The notes: generated from the letters alone by a model not told the origin. Positions 13,015 through 20,516 are shown, counted from the first letter of the stretch. The stretch is DNA of 22,054 nt from SZUA-430 sp044375275 (GCA_044375275.1 JBILMZ010000025.1:1-22054); one strand, 5' to 3'. Numbers and translations: made by a program.

Positions 13015-13986
13015 TCATCCGCGCCTGCGCTGCCAGATCTCGCCCATCAGCGCGAAGAGTTCGGCTGGATTGGGTGGGGTGTGGTCGTGCGCAAACTCGC
13101 GATAGAGCGACGCGACATTGACGGCGATCCGCTCCGCGTCTCCCCACGAGTCATAGTCGCCGAGCGCAATGTCATGCGCCGCATCACGCGCGCTCAAGCC
13201 CGCATCGAAACGCTTGCGCGCCTCATCCCGGATGTAGCCGAGATATGATTGCACGGCCTTCACGCCGCGCTTGTCCGTGACAGGCCCATGACCCGGCACG
13301 ATGGTCTCGCAGTCAAGCGCGATGATGCTGTCGCAGGCCTCGATCCAGTTGCCGACTGGGCCGGCCCACATGATGGGTGTCCCCTCAATGAACAGTATGT
13401 CGCCCGTGAACACGGTCCGGTCTGACGGCACATGCACCAGGATATCGCCGCCCGTATGCGCAGGTCCCACTTCGATGAGGTCGACGCTCTTGTTGCCAAC
13501 CTTGCGCTGCAGCCGGCCCGAGAACGTCGTCGTCGGAAGCGTGGGCGTGATGCCTTCAAAGTCGAACGCGCCAAAACAGTGCTTGAGATACTCACCGGTC
13601 AGTCCAAGGCCAGGCGCCGCCTTCAGGAAACCCGCAAGCAATGTCGGCTGCTCGCGCTTCATTTCCTCTGCCGCATGGGCCGAGGCGATGATCTCCGCGC
13701 CGTGCACGCATTCATTGCCGTAGCAGTGGTCGCCATTGTGATGCGTGTTCACGAGCGTGCCGATCTGCGCCGCCGCCTTCGGAGCTGCATCGCGCATGGA
13801 CGCCAGCATGTCCCGCGTCAGGTGGAGGTCAAAGAGCGTGTCCACAAGCAGGGACTGGTCGCCATCCGTGATCAGGCCTGCATTCGACCATCCCCATGAT
13901 CCATCAGGCTGGAGATAGGCAAAGGTCCCATTGCCAAGGTCTGTCAGACCCTTGCGATAGGCAAATCCGGGCTTGGCGAGTGACAT
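13015..13986 (-). CDS. MBL-fold metallo-hydrolase
   Basis: A 323-residue metallo-beta-lactamase-fold hydrolase. The metal motif is THHNGDHCYGN at 81-91, so the canonical HxHxDH appears as His82-His83-Asn84-Gly85-Asp86-His87, with Asn at the second metal-ligand His. The remaining ligands are visible: His177 (GPAHTGGD), Asp196 (VFTGDILF) and His233 (IVPGHGP). It most resembles the single-domain hydrolases often annotated only as 'MBL fold', not true beta-lactamases or glyoxalase II. The longer ORF (to 14085) was rejected because the ATG at 13986 has GGAGG 9 bases upstream and begins the expected N-terminus (MSLAKPGFAYRKGL). The gene appears to be transcribed separately from the cold-shock gene behind it, which has its own terminator. 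The substrate is unknown. Confidence 0.88.
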   Translation of the reverse strand: MSLAKPGFAYRKGLTDLGNGTFAYLQPDGSWGWSNAGLITDGDQSLLVDTLFDLHLTRDMLASMRDAAPKAAAQIGTLVNTHHNGDHCYGNECVHGAEIIASAHAAEEMKREQPTLLAGFLKAAPGLGLTGEYLKHCFGAFDFEGITPTLPTTTFSGRLQRKVGNKSVDLIEVGPAHTGGDILVHVPSDRTVFTGDILFIEGTPIMWAGPVGNWIEACDSIIALDCETIVPGHGPVTDKRGVKAVQSYLGYIRDEARKRFDAGLSARDAAHDIALGDYDSWGDAERIAVNVASLYREFAHDHTPPNPAELFALMGEIWQRRRG

Positions 13987-14092
13987 GAGTGGAATCCTCC
14001 GGCAGATGGGCATGCGCTGGAACGGCGCAAGGCGGAGGCAGCGTAGTACGAAAGCGCGGGGCGTTTCAAAGTCTGGCGGGCACAAAAAGAAA

Positions 14093-14125
14093 CCGGCGCC
14101 ATGGCCGGGAAGGCCATGACGCCGG
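14093..14125 (-). terminator. Rho-independent terminator of the cold-shock gene
   Basis: On the minus strand, CCGGCGtCATGGCC and GGCCATGgCGCCGG pair over 14 positions (one T-G opposition) around a 5-base loop, followed by TTTCTTTTTG (14083-14092). It begins about 55 bases after the cold-shock stop codon. The strong stem plus T tract is a textbook intrinsic terminator. Confidence 0.88.
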
Positions 14126-14179
14126 AATTCACTCAGCAGCTGGTCGCATCAGGTGGCAAAGCCACCCTCTGCGGGCCAA

Positions 14180-14389
14180 TCAGCCCGCGCGAAGATTGAC
14201 GGCCTTCGGGCCGCGTGCGTCCTGCTCGGTGTCAAACGAAACCGTCTGACCTTCCGTGAGGGCGCGCATGCCAGCCTGCTCAACCGCAACAGCGTGGACG
14301 AATACGTCCTTGCCGCCGCCGTTCGGCGTGATGAAGCCAAAGCCTTTGGCTGTGTTGAAGAACTTTACGACACCTGTGTAGGTAGCCAT
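14180..14389 (-). CDS. Cold-shock protein, CspA family
   Basis: A 69-residue single cold-shock domain (OB fold) protein that binds single-stranded RNA/DNA and acts as an RNA chaperone. RNP1 is KGFGFITP (14-21) and RNP2 is DVFVHAVAV (28-36); the N-terminus TYTGVVKFFNTAKGFGF and the C-terminal EGQTVSFDTEQDARGPKAVNL are standard. The length matches the family. The ATG at 14389 has AAGGAA 7 bases upstream; the ORF could extend to 14518, but that stretch is the untranslated leader. Its own promoter (14547-14575) and terminator make it a single-gene unit with a leader of about 150 bases, as in many cold-shock genes whose leader RNA controls translation. Regulation by temperature is not shown by the sequence. 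Confidence 0.96.
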   Translation of the reverse strand: MATYTGVVKFFNTAKGFGFITPNGGGKDVFVHAVAVEQAGMRALTEGQTVSFDTEQDARGPKAVNLRAG

Positions 14390-14546
14390 GGGATATTTCC
14401 TTGCAATGCAAATGGGTTCCGCCCGGGCAATATGCCTGAACGACGTGAAAAGCTTTAATGTCGTGGGTCTGGAACCGGTCTGCGCGCGGGGGAAACCCCA
14501 GCGTGTATGGATCCGCACTTCACAAATGTGCAGCAGTCACAGGGCA

Positions 14547-14575
14547 CATATAGGAGTTTGCCAGTGACAATGCAA
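14547..14575 (-). promoter_or_regulatory. Sigma-70-type promoter of the cold-shock gene
   Basis: Read on the minus strand, TTGCAT (14570-14575) and TATATG (14547-14552) are separated by exactly 17 bases. The start of transcription would be near 14540, giving a leader of about 150 bases. The 280-base gap between the amidohydrolase stop and the cold-shock start holds only this promoter, the terminator at 14616-14645 and the leader, which contains a small GGGG-AAA-CCCC hairpin (14489-14499). Confidence 0.65.
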
Positions 14576-14604
14576 GGGGCGCCCCCGCTGAAAATTAAGG
14601 GGAC

Positions 14605-14645
14605 ATAATAAAACGGGGAATTCGCGCGGTTCTGCGCCAATTCCC
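14605..14645 (-). terminator. Rho-independent terminator of the CMD-SDR-amidohydrolase operon
   Basis: On the minus strand, GGGAATTgGCGC and GCGCgAATTCCC (stem 14616-14645, one mismatch, 6-base loop) are followed by CGTTTTATTAT (14605-14615). It begins about 25 bases after the amidohydrolase stop and insulates the operon from the cold-shock gene downstream. Confidence 0.82.
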
Positions 14646-14669
14646 GGGTCAGTTGCGCCCGATCTGCAC

Positions 14670-15887
14670 CTACTTGGCCGGCAGTCCCTGCTCGAGGAAT
14701 CGCTCGGCGACGGCCGCATAGAGCGCGATGCCGTTGGCCATGGCATTCTCGTCGAGCATCATGCGGTTCGAGTGGCAGGGCGCGGCGTGGTGGTGGTCGC
14801 AGCCCTCGGGCGCAACACCCAGGAACACCATGCAGCCGGGAATGCGCTGGAGCACATAGGACCAGTCTTCGGCGCCCATCACGGGGGCGGGCGCCGGAAC
14901 GAAACCGCGCTCGCCGAACATGGACTGGGCCACGTCCTTGGCCAGGTGCACCATGCGCCCATCATTGACGGTGACGGGATAGCCCTCGCGGAAGCTGGCG
15001 GTCGCCTTGGCGCCATGTGCATCGGCAAGTTTCTCGATCAGCTGGATGATGCCGGCCTTTGCGGCCTTGCGCGCCCCTTCGGAGACAGACCGCAGCGTGC
15101 CTTCGATCTCGACCGTTTCCGGAATGACGTTGTTCGTGGTGCCGCCGGCAATGCGCGCGATGGTCAGGATGATGGGGTCGAAGGCATTGATGCGACGCGT
15201 GACGAAGGCCTGAAGCGCCATCACGATCTCGCAGGCGATCGGCATGGGGTCGAGCGCCAGGTGTGGCGTCGAGGCGTGACCGCCGCGCCCGATGATCTTC
15301 GCATTCAGCACGTCGGCCGACGCCATGAACGCGCCTTCGCGCGAAGTGAACATGCCGGTGGGAACATTGGGCGTAATGTGCAGGGCGAAGGCGCCATCCG
15401 GTTTCGGATGACGATCAATCAGCCCGTCCTCGATCATGCGCAACGCACCGAAGTGTCCTTCCTCGCCGGGCTGGAACATGAACTTCACGGTTCCCGCAAG
15501 CTTCGAGCGGTTCTTGTGCAGCAGCTTCACGGCGCCGGCCAGCATGGCCGTGTGCGCATCATGACCGCAGGCATGCATGCGACCCGGCTCCTTGGACTTG
15601 AAAGGCAGGTCGGTATCTTCCGGCATGGGCAGCGCATCCATGTCACCGCGCAGCAGGACCGTGCGTCCCTGGGTCGGTCCCGCGAGGGTGACGATCATGC
15701 CGGAAGAAGAGGGGCCTTCCTCGTAGGTGACATCAAGCCCGGTGAGCGCCTCGCGGACGGCGGCCACGGTCTTGGGCAGATGCAGGCCAAGCTCCGGATG
15801 TTCGTGGATCTTGCGGCGCAGCGTGACGGTTTCCGGCAGCAGGTCCTTCGAGCCCTTGATCCACGTTTCGAGCTTGTCCACGAGCAT
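14670..15887 (-). CDS. M20-family amidohydrolase (hippurate hydrolase/aminoacylase-like)
   Basis: A 405-residue zinc peptidase-fold enzyme that would hydrolyse an N-acyl amino acid or related amide. Diagnostic motifs are RKIHEHPELGL (25-35), LLRGDMDALPMPE (78-90), HACGHDAHTAML (105-116) with metal ligands Cys107 and His109, and FMFQPGEEG (136-144). Downstream are GRGGHAS (dimerisation/active-site His), GTTNNVIPE and the C-terminal APCHSN with the last metal His. These place it with HipO/IlvR-type amidohydrolases of about 390-400 residues. A GTG six bases downstream (15881) has better spacing to GGGAG, so the protein may start two residues later. It begins 5 bases after the SDR stop (TAAGGGAGATG) as the last gene of a three-gene operon. 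Confidence 0.93.
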   Translation of the reverse strand: MLVDKLETWIKGSKDLLPETVTLRRKIHEHPELGLHLPKTVAAVREALTGLDVTYEEGPSSSGMIVTLAGPTQGRTVLLRGDMDALPMPEDTDLPFKSKEPGRMHACGHDAHTAMLAGAVKLLHKNRSKLAGTVKFMFQPGEEGHFGALRMIEDGLIDRHPKPDGAFALHITPNVPTGMFTSREGAFMASADVLNAKIIGRGGHASTPHLALDPMPIACEIVMALQAFVTRRINAFDPIILTIARIAGGTTNNVIPETVEIEGTLRSVSEGARKAAKAGIIQLIEKLADAHGAKATASFREGYPVTVNDGRMVHLAKDVAQSMFGERGFVPAPAPVMGAEDWSYVLQRIPGCMVFLGVAPEGCDHHHAAPCHSNRMMLDENAMANGIALYAAVAERFLEQGLPAK

Positions 15888-15892
15888 CTCCC

Positions 15893-16720
15893 TTATCTCA
15901 GACTTGTCAGGCCGCCATCGACGGCAATGGTTTGACCGGTAATGTACGCCGCCTCGTTGCTCAGAAGGAAGAGGGCAGCATAAGCCGTCTCCCATCCGGT
16001 GCCCTGGCGGCCGAGGGGCACAGGCGTCTTGGCGCGGCCGGGTCGTCCCTGCGTCGCAGCGCGTCCGATGGAGGTATCCATCAGGCCGGGCGCCACGATG
16101 TTCACCCGGATGCCCTGCCGTTCGCCCTCGATCCCGGCGTGCCGCATGAGCCCGCCCAGCGCAGCCTTCGACGCATCATAGGCCGGCAGGCGGCTTCCCG
16201 GCTTGATCGAGGCAATGGACGAGACAAGGACGATGGAAGAACCTGGCGTCATCACGGGCATTGCGGCCTTGAGCGTCAGCATCGCGCCGCGCAGGTTGAT
16301 CGCAAAGACCCTGTCCCAATCTTCTGCCGTGGTCCCCGCAAGCCATGGTGCGCCCACGCCCACACCGACATTGTAGACAATGCCGTCCATCCCCTTCATG
16401 CCGGCATGAGCCTCTTGCACCATGCGAGCCACGTCATCCGGCTGGGCCACATTGGCTTCGACAACAAGCGCGCGATTGTTCTCGCAAGCCTGTGCTGTCT
16501 CCTCGGCGCTTTGCCGGATCCGGTCGGCTACGGCCACCTGTGCACCCTCTCGGGAAAACAGCACGCACATCGCACGTCCATTGCCGACCGGCGGATCCGA
16601 GAGGCCACGCGTGTCCTGACCGCCGCCAACAACAAGGATGCGCCGGCCCGCCAGGCGTCCACGCCCCGGAGCCTTTCCCTCGGACTCTGCCGGCAGGGAG
16701 ACGGTCCGCTCTTCACTCAT
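15893..16720 (-). CDS. Short-chain dehydrogenase/reductase (SDR) with expanded nucleotide-binding loop
   Basis: A 275-residue Rossmann-fold oxidoreductase. The catalytic tetrad is visible: Asn142 (AINLRG), Ser168 (VLVSSIAS), Tyr181 and Lys185 (YDASK). The C-terminal motif TGQTIAVDGGLTS (261-273) is standard. The usual TGxxxGIG cofactor loop is instead a long loop, VGGGQDTRGLSDPPVGNGRA (31-50), about ten residues longer than normal, with the late glycines in GNGRA. The enzyme should interconvert a carbonyl and a hydroxyl with NAD(P). I chose the ATG at 16720, which makes TGATG with the stop of the upstream gene and has AAGG 7 bases before it; a GTG one codon earlier is possible. The first 22 residues are a polar extension. 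The substrate is unknown. Confidence 0.9.
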   Translation of the reverse strand: MSEERTVSLPAESEGKAPGRGRLAGRRILVVGGGQDTRGLSDPPVGNGRAMCVLFSREGAQVAVADRIRQSAEETAQACENNRALVVEANVAQPDDVARMVQEAHAGMKGMDGIVYNVGVGVGAPWLAGTTAEDWDRVFAINLRGAMLTLKAAMPVMTPGSSIVLVSSIASIKPGSRLPAYDASKAALGGLMRHAGIEGERQGIRVNIVAPGLMDTSIGRAATQGRPGRAKTPVPLGRQGTGWETAYAALFLLSNEAAYITGQTIAVDGGLTSLR

Positions 16721-17274
16721 CACTTCGCCTTCTGTGAGTCAGGAAACTGCACCGTTTTGGTGCCAGCCGGTTCAATGTCGATATCGTAGGTCTCCAGAAA
16801 CCGGCTGACCATCATGTAGAAGCCGATCGTGACCGTGAGTTCCTGCATCTCCTGCAGCGACAGCTTCGCGCTCAGCGGCTTGAACGTGGCATCGCCGGCC
16901 CGGACGTTCAACACCACATCATCCGTATAGAGCATGACGAGCTTCTGCATTTCGTCCAGCGCGGGATGCGTCGGACCTGCATGCATGGCCTCGATGAGGG
17001 CCTCGCTCATGCCGAGGTCGCGACCGATGCGCTCGTGCTGGTGGACTTCATACTTGGCCTTCGACAGCACGCCGACGCGGATGATGGCAACCTCGCGCAG
17101 GATCGGATCCAGCTTCGACCGGAACAGCAGGTAGTTCCCCAGTTTCAGGAACGCGGGGAGCAGGCCTTGCCCGCCGGCCAGCATTCGGAAGATGTTCAGC
17201 GGCGCAAGCTTGCCGAGTGCTTCCTTCGCATCTGCACTCAGCGTTGCGGGGTCAGGGTACGGGACGCGGGCCAT
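16720..17274 (-). CDS. Carboxymuconolactone decarboxylase family protein
   Basis: A 184-residue all-helical protein of the CMD/AhpD-like fold. The core is ILREVAIIRVGVLSKAKYEVHQHERIGRDLGMSEALIEAM (59-98). The 'R E..I.R.......YE...H' pattern, with Glu61, Tyr75, Glu76 and His80, is that of carboxymuconolactone decarboxylase relatives. The Cys-x-x-Cys of peroxidase-type AhpD is absent, so a redox peroxidase role is unlikely. True decarboxylases (PcaC) are shorter, about 130 residues; this longer form is common in catabolic clusters without a proven reaction. The ATG at 17274 has TGGAG 8-9 bases upstream. It is the first gene of a CMD-SDR-amidohydrolase operon and diverges from an acyl-CoA ligase gene across 133 bases. 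Confidence 0.87.
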   Translation of the reverse strand: MARVPYPDPATLSADAKEALGKLAPLNIFRMLAGGQGLLPAFLKLGNYLLFRSKLDPILREVAIIRVGVLSKAKYEVHQHERIGRDLGMSEALIEAMHAGPTHPALDEMQKLVMLYTDDVVLNVRAGDATFKPLSAKLSLQEMQELTVTIGFYMMVSRFLETYDIDIEPAGTKTVQFPDSQKAK

Positions 17275-17346
17275 GACGGATTCTCCAGTTGCTGCCGGTT
17301 GATTTCCCGCACACTAGCCTTTGTTCGCGGGGCTTCACAATCGCCA

Positions 17347-17374
17347 TTGCCTCTGCCGAAAGCCACGCTAGATT
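17347..17374 (+). promoter_or_regulatory. Possible promoter of the acyl-CoA ligase-GST unit
   Basis: TTGCCTC (17347-17353), 13 bases, then GCTAGATT (17367-17374) fit the Caulobacter housekeeping consensus TTGACGS-N10-14-GCTANAWC (5 of 7 and 7 of 8 positions). The leader to the ATG at 17408 would be about 25 bases, including the GGGAGGA ribosome binding site. Confidence 0.42.
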
Positions 17375-17407
17375 GCACCAAAATCCGAAAACGTCTGGGA
17401 GGACTTG

Positions 17408-18973
17408 ATGTACGACTTCAACGGTCTGAATTCGCTCGCCGATATCACGCGGCAGCAGGCACGCCAGCGCGGCAACTCGACGGCCTTCTGGTTCGAGGGC
17501 CGCGAGACGACGTTTGCGGAGTTCGACCGCAATGTCAGCCGCGTCGCCAATGGCCTGATCGCGCTGGGGCAGAAGCCCGGCGCCCGCATCGGCTACATGG
17601 GCATGAACTCCGACCGCTACTTTGAAGTACAGCTGGGTTCATGCAAGGCCAACACCGTGCTGGTCGGCGTGAACTGGCGCCTGGCAGGTCCGGAAGTTGT
17701 CTACGTGCTGAATGACGCCGGCTGCGAGGTCATGTTCGTCGGCGCCGAGTTCGTGCCCCTCATCGAGAAGATCAAGGCCGAGTGCCCGCGCCTGAAACAC
17801 GTGATCGCGATCGACGGCGGCCACGCCAGCTGGCCAGCCTATGAAGCCTGGCGCGACAGCCAGAGCGACCGCGACCCGATGGTGCCCATCAAGGCCGACG
17901 ACGATGCGATCCAGCTCTATACGTCCGGTACGACGGGCCACCCCAAGGGCGTCCAGCTCACGCACGGAAACTACATCGCCTTCTTCAAGGCCAGCCAGGA
18001 CGCGCAGTGGGCAGACTTCGGTATCGGTGACCCGAACCTCGTCGCCATGCCGAACTTCCATGTGGCCGGCGTGAACATGGGCCTGACGACGCTGGCGCAG
18101 GGAAGCTTCGGCGTGGTCGTCAAGACCGTTACGCCCGACGCGGTCTTCGACATGATCGAGAAGTTCCGCATACGTAACGTGTTTCTCGTGCCGGCAGTGA
18201 TCCTCATGCTCGTGCAGCATCCGCGGATCAAGACGACGGACATCTCCTGCGTGAAGCGCATGTTCTATGGCGCCTCTCCGATCACCGAGGAACTGCTCAA
18301 GACCGCCCAGGCAATTTTCAAGGGCTGCGGCTTCTTCCAGCTCTACGGCCTGACCGAAACCGTCGGCGCAGGAACCGCGCTTCAGCCCGCAGACCATCAG
18401 GGCGGTCTCCTGCGCTCCTGCGGAAAACCCTATCCCGGCATCGACATCAAGGTGCTGAACGAGGAAGGCCATGAGGTCAAGCAGGGCGAAGTCGGCGAGA
18501 TCGTCATGAAGGGCGCGGTGGTCATGAAGGGCTACTGGAACAAGGCCGATGCGACCGCGAAGTCCGTCAAGGACGGCTGGTTCTTCACCGGCGATGCCGG
18601 TTTCTTCGACAAGGACGGTTTCCTGTTCATCCATGACCGCGTGAAGGACATGATCGTCTCGGGCGGCGAGAACATCTACCCGGCCGAAGTCGAGAACGCC
18701 GTGTTCGGCCACGCCGCCGTCGCCGACGTCGCCGTGATCGGCGTCCCCGACGACAAGTGGGGCGAGGCCGTGAAGGCCATCGTCGTGCTCAAGCCCGGCA
18801 CCACGGCGACAGCCGAAGAGATCATCACCTACACGCGCTCGCGCATCGCCGGCTACAAGCTGCCGAAGACGGTCGACTTCATAGAAATCCTGCCGCGCAA
18901 CCCGTCCGGCAAAGTCCTCCGCCGCGAACTGCGCGAACCGTACTGGGCCGGCAAGGCCCGGCGGGTGAATTGA
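17408..18973 (+). CDS. Acyl-CoA synthetase (fatty-acid/aromatic acid--CoA ligase)
   Basis: A 521-residue ANL-superfamily ligase forming acyl-CoA from a free acid, ATP and CoA. Motifs: the AMP/P-loop YTSGTTGHPKG at 171-181, YGLTETVG at 313-320, the ribose-binding Asp in WFFTGDAGFF (391-400), the hinge DRVKDMIVSGGENIYPAEVE (410-429), and the catalytic Lys502 in NPSGKVLRRELR. The length and 'IHDRVKDMIVSGGENIYPAEVENA' text fit the class often annotated long-chain-fatty-acid or 4-coumarate-like CoA ligase; the acid cannot be named. It belongs to a different branch from the FATP-type synthetase at 3563. The ATG at 17408 has GGGAGGA 5 bases upstream; a TTG one codon earlier is possible. A GST gene follows after 4 bases. 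Confidence 0.94.
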   Translation: MYDFNGLNSLADITRQQARQRGNSTAFWFEGRETTFAEFDRNVSRVANGLIALGQKPGARIGYMGMNSDRYFEVQLGSCKANTVLVGVNWRLAGPEVVYVLNDAGCEVMFVGAEFVPLIEKIKAECPRLKHVIAIDGGHASWPAYEAWRDSQSDRDPMVPIKADDDAIQLYTSGTTGHPKGVQLTHGNYIAFFKASQDAQWADFGIGDPNLVAMPNFHVAGVNMGLTTLAQGSFGVVVKTVTPDAVFDMIEKFRIRNVFLVPAVILMLVQHPRIKTTDISCVKRMFYGASPITEELLKTAQAIFKGCGFFQLYGLTETVGAGTALQPADHQGGLLRSCGKPYPGIDIKVLNEEGHEVKQGEVGEIVMKGAVVMKGYWNKADATAKSVKDGWFFTGDAGFFDKDGFLFIHDRVKDMIVSGGENIYPAEVENAVFGHAAVADVAVIGVPDDKWGEAVKAIVVLKPGTTATAEEIITYTRSRIAGYKLPKTVDFIEILPRNPSGKVLRRELREPYWAGKARRVN

Positions 18974-18977
18974 CTTG

Positions 18978-19649
18978 ATGAAACTCTACGACGACACTGA
19001 CCCGGCGCCAAATCCGCGCCGGGTCAGGCTTCTCATCAACGAGAAGAAGATCACCGACATTGAACTCGTGCCGACGCCGATCACCAAGCGTGCGCACAAG
19101 GCGCCCGAGCACGTCGCGCGCAATCCGCTGGGCCAGATCCCGACGCTCGAGCTCGACGACGGCACCTTCATCTCCGAGAGCATCTCGATCTGCCGCTATC
19201 TCGAGGAACTGCACCCGGAGCCCAACCTCTTCGGCCGTACGCCGAAGGAACGCGCGGTCATCGACATGTGGCTGCGCCGCGCCGAGATGCGCCTGATGGT
19301 GCCGCTCGGTCAGGTTTGGGTTCACACCCATCCCTTCACGGCCGCCGTCGCGACGCAGGGCTTCGGCAAGCAGTTCAACGAGTTTGGTGAGGCCAACCGC
19401 AAGGTCTTCGCCAGCGCCTGCCGCGTATTCGACACAGAGCTCGCATCGCGCGCGTTCATCGCAGCCAACCGCTACACCATGGCCGACATCGTGATGCAGA
19501 CAACCTTCGACTTCGGCCGTTTCATCGGTGTCGACATTGCCGACGAGTACCAGAACCTCAAGGCCTGGTACACCCGCGTCAGCGCCCGCCCCGGCGCGAC
19601 CTTCAACGTCCCCGACAACGTCATGGCCATCGCCCGTCGAGGGGCGTGA
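18978..19649 (+). CDS. Glutathione S-transferase family protein
   Basis: A 223-residue GST of normal length. The thioredoxin-like domain begins MKLYDDTDPAPNPRRVRLLINEK, then NPLGQIPTLELDDG (49-62) with cis-Pro55, and ISESISICRYLEE (65-77) with the glutathione-binding Glu-Ser pair at 67-68. The helical domain contains FIAANRYTMADIVMQTTFDFGRF, the conserved Asp N-capping box. The ATG lies 4 bases after the ligase stop, so the two genes should be co-translated; a TTG one codon earlier is the alternative. Pairing with an acyl-CoA ligase suggests a catabolic or detoxifying step on the same class of compounds, but this is inference. It is not closely similar to the two GSTs at 10519-12236. Confidence 0.92.
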   Translation: MKLYDDTDPAPNPRRVRLLINEKKITDIELVPTPITKRAHKAPEHVARNPLGQIPTLELDDGTFISESISICRYLEELHPEPNLFGRTPKERAVIDMWLRRAEMRLMVPLGQVWVHTHPFTAAVATQGFGKQFNEFGEANRKVFASACRVFDTELASRAFIAANRYTMADIVMQTTFDFGRFIGVDIADEYQNLKAWYTRVSARPGATFNVPDNVMAIARRGA

Positions 19650-19653
19650 AGAA

Positions 19654-19825
19654 GCAGGATTGAACACGAAGGACACGAAGCGCACGAAGAATCGGCGCCA
19701 CGTTCTTCAGTATCGGGAGGGATTTTTGGCGGCGCGTTGCGCCGTCAAAGAGGACAGGGATGAGTTTCAGACGTTGGACGCAAACGCCATTCGTGTGCTT
19801 CGTGTCCTTCGTGTTTCAATCCTGC
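19654..19825. repeat. 172-bp inverted-repeat element (MITE-like) with 35-36-bp arms
   Basis: The left arm (19654-19688) begins GCAGGATTGA, then ACACGAAGGACACGAAGC, then GCACGAA. The right arm (19790-19825) is its reverse complement with one substitution and one inserted base. Inside each arm the word ACGAAG is repeated. The centre (around 19728-19747) has a GGCGGCGC-GTT-GCGCCGTC hairpin. The element starts 4 bases after the GST stop and ends 1 base before the convergent methyltransferase stop, filling the whole gap. No transposase ORF is present. ACGAAGGACACGAAG-type repeats are known to be dispersed in several bacterial groups. Confidence 0.82.
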
Positions 19826-19826
19826 C

Positions 19827-20516
19827 TCAACGATTGATCTCGATCGTCATCTGCACGCAGCCTTCCTCGCTGATGCCGTGTCGTCGTGCATCCTTGAGGA
19901 TCTGCTCGAGGCCTTGCGCGAGGGCGGGTTCATCACTCACCTTGGCGAGATAGCGGCGGCCCGTGCCTTCGACCTCATCGATGTCCCACGCCGAACTGAG
20001 GCGACGGCACACATAGTCATAGGTCAGTCCCGGCATGCCAATCGCGGGCTCAAGCAGCGCACCCGCCGGCATCACGTCATTATGCACCATGCCACCGCGC
20101 CGGTCGATCTCCTTGCACCACCGGTCGAAGGAGTGCGCCACGCGCTGGTCGGGCACGGTGTCATCGAACCACACGTCGAGGATCTCGACCGAGTGGCGCG
20201 CCACGCGCATCGCTTCCTTGAGGGCTGCATTCCAGTCCCGGCAATGATGCGGAACGAACGAGAACACGACCACATCGAACTCCTGGTCACGAAAGGGCAG
20301 GCTTTCCGCCCCCGACAGCGTGACCTCGAAACCTTCAAGCGACAGCGCATCGACCGCTTCGCCATCCGGGTCGACGCCAACGAGGCGCAATATGTCGTCC
20401 CGGACCGAGCGCAGGAATGTGCCGCTTCCGCAGCCGACTTCGAGCAGGCTGCGCGGCCGCCCGGCCATTACCCGCGCCCGGAATTCGCTGCGATAAATGT
20501 CTTCGACGCCGGACAT
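19827..20516 (-). CDS. Class I SAM-dependent methyltransferase
   Basis: A 229-residue Rossmann-fold methyltransferase of the Methyltransf_11/UbiE-like group. Motif I is LEVGCGSGTF (25-34), followed by the acidic ribose-binding end of strand 2, LVGVDPDGEAV (46-56). Motif II/III includes GAESLPFRDQEFDVVVFSFVPHH (69-91), the usual 'LPF.D..FD.V' stretch. The C-terminal half (SFDRWCKEIDRRGGMVHND...) is not a family signature, so the methyl acceptor is unknown. The ORF extends to 20582, but the ATG at 20516, with AGGAAA 8 bases upstream, is the better start. It diverges from a feruloyl-CoA-synthase-like gene across 112 bases and converges with the GST gene through the inverted-repeat element. Confidence 0.88.
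   Translation of the reverse strand: MSGVEDIYRSEFRARVMAGRPRSLLEVGCGSGTFLRSVRDDILRLVGVDPDGEAVDALSLEGFEVTLSGAESLPFRDQEFDVVVFSFVPHHCRDWNAALKEAMRVARHSVEILDVWFDDTVPDQRVAHSFDRWCKEIDRRGGMVHNDVMPAGALLEPAIGMPGLTYDYVCRRLSSAWDIDEVEGTGRRYLAKVSDEPALAQGLEQILKDARRHGISEEGCVQMTIEINR

Noticed and set aside
13015..13986. Beta-lactamase resistance gene
   Set aside because: The fold is MBL, but the motif HxNxDH and overall sequence belong to general MBL hydrolases, so an antibiotic-resistance role is not supported.
14772..15935. 387-codon open frame on the plus strand opposite the M20 amidohydrolase
   Set aside because: It is fully antisense to a gene with all its catalytic motifs; it shows no domain and no RBS.
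16720..17274. AhpD-type alkyl hydroperoxidase
   Set aside because: The catalytic CxxC pair is absent; only the helical CMD fold with YE...H is present.
17639..18712. 357-codon open frame on the minus strand inside the acyl-CoA ligase
   Set aside because: It mirrors the ligase coding frame and is a shadow with no recognisable motif.
19661..19690. ACGAAGGACACGAAG repeats as the start of a CRISPR array
   Set aside because: The words are contiguous within one inverted-repeat arm, without spacers of regular length, and there is no cas gene; the inverted arm at 19790-19825 explains them.
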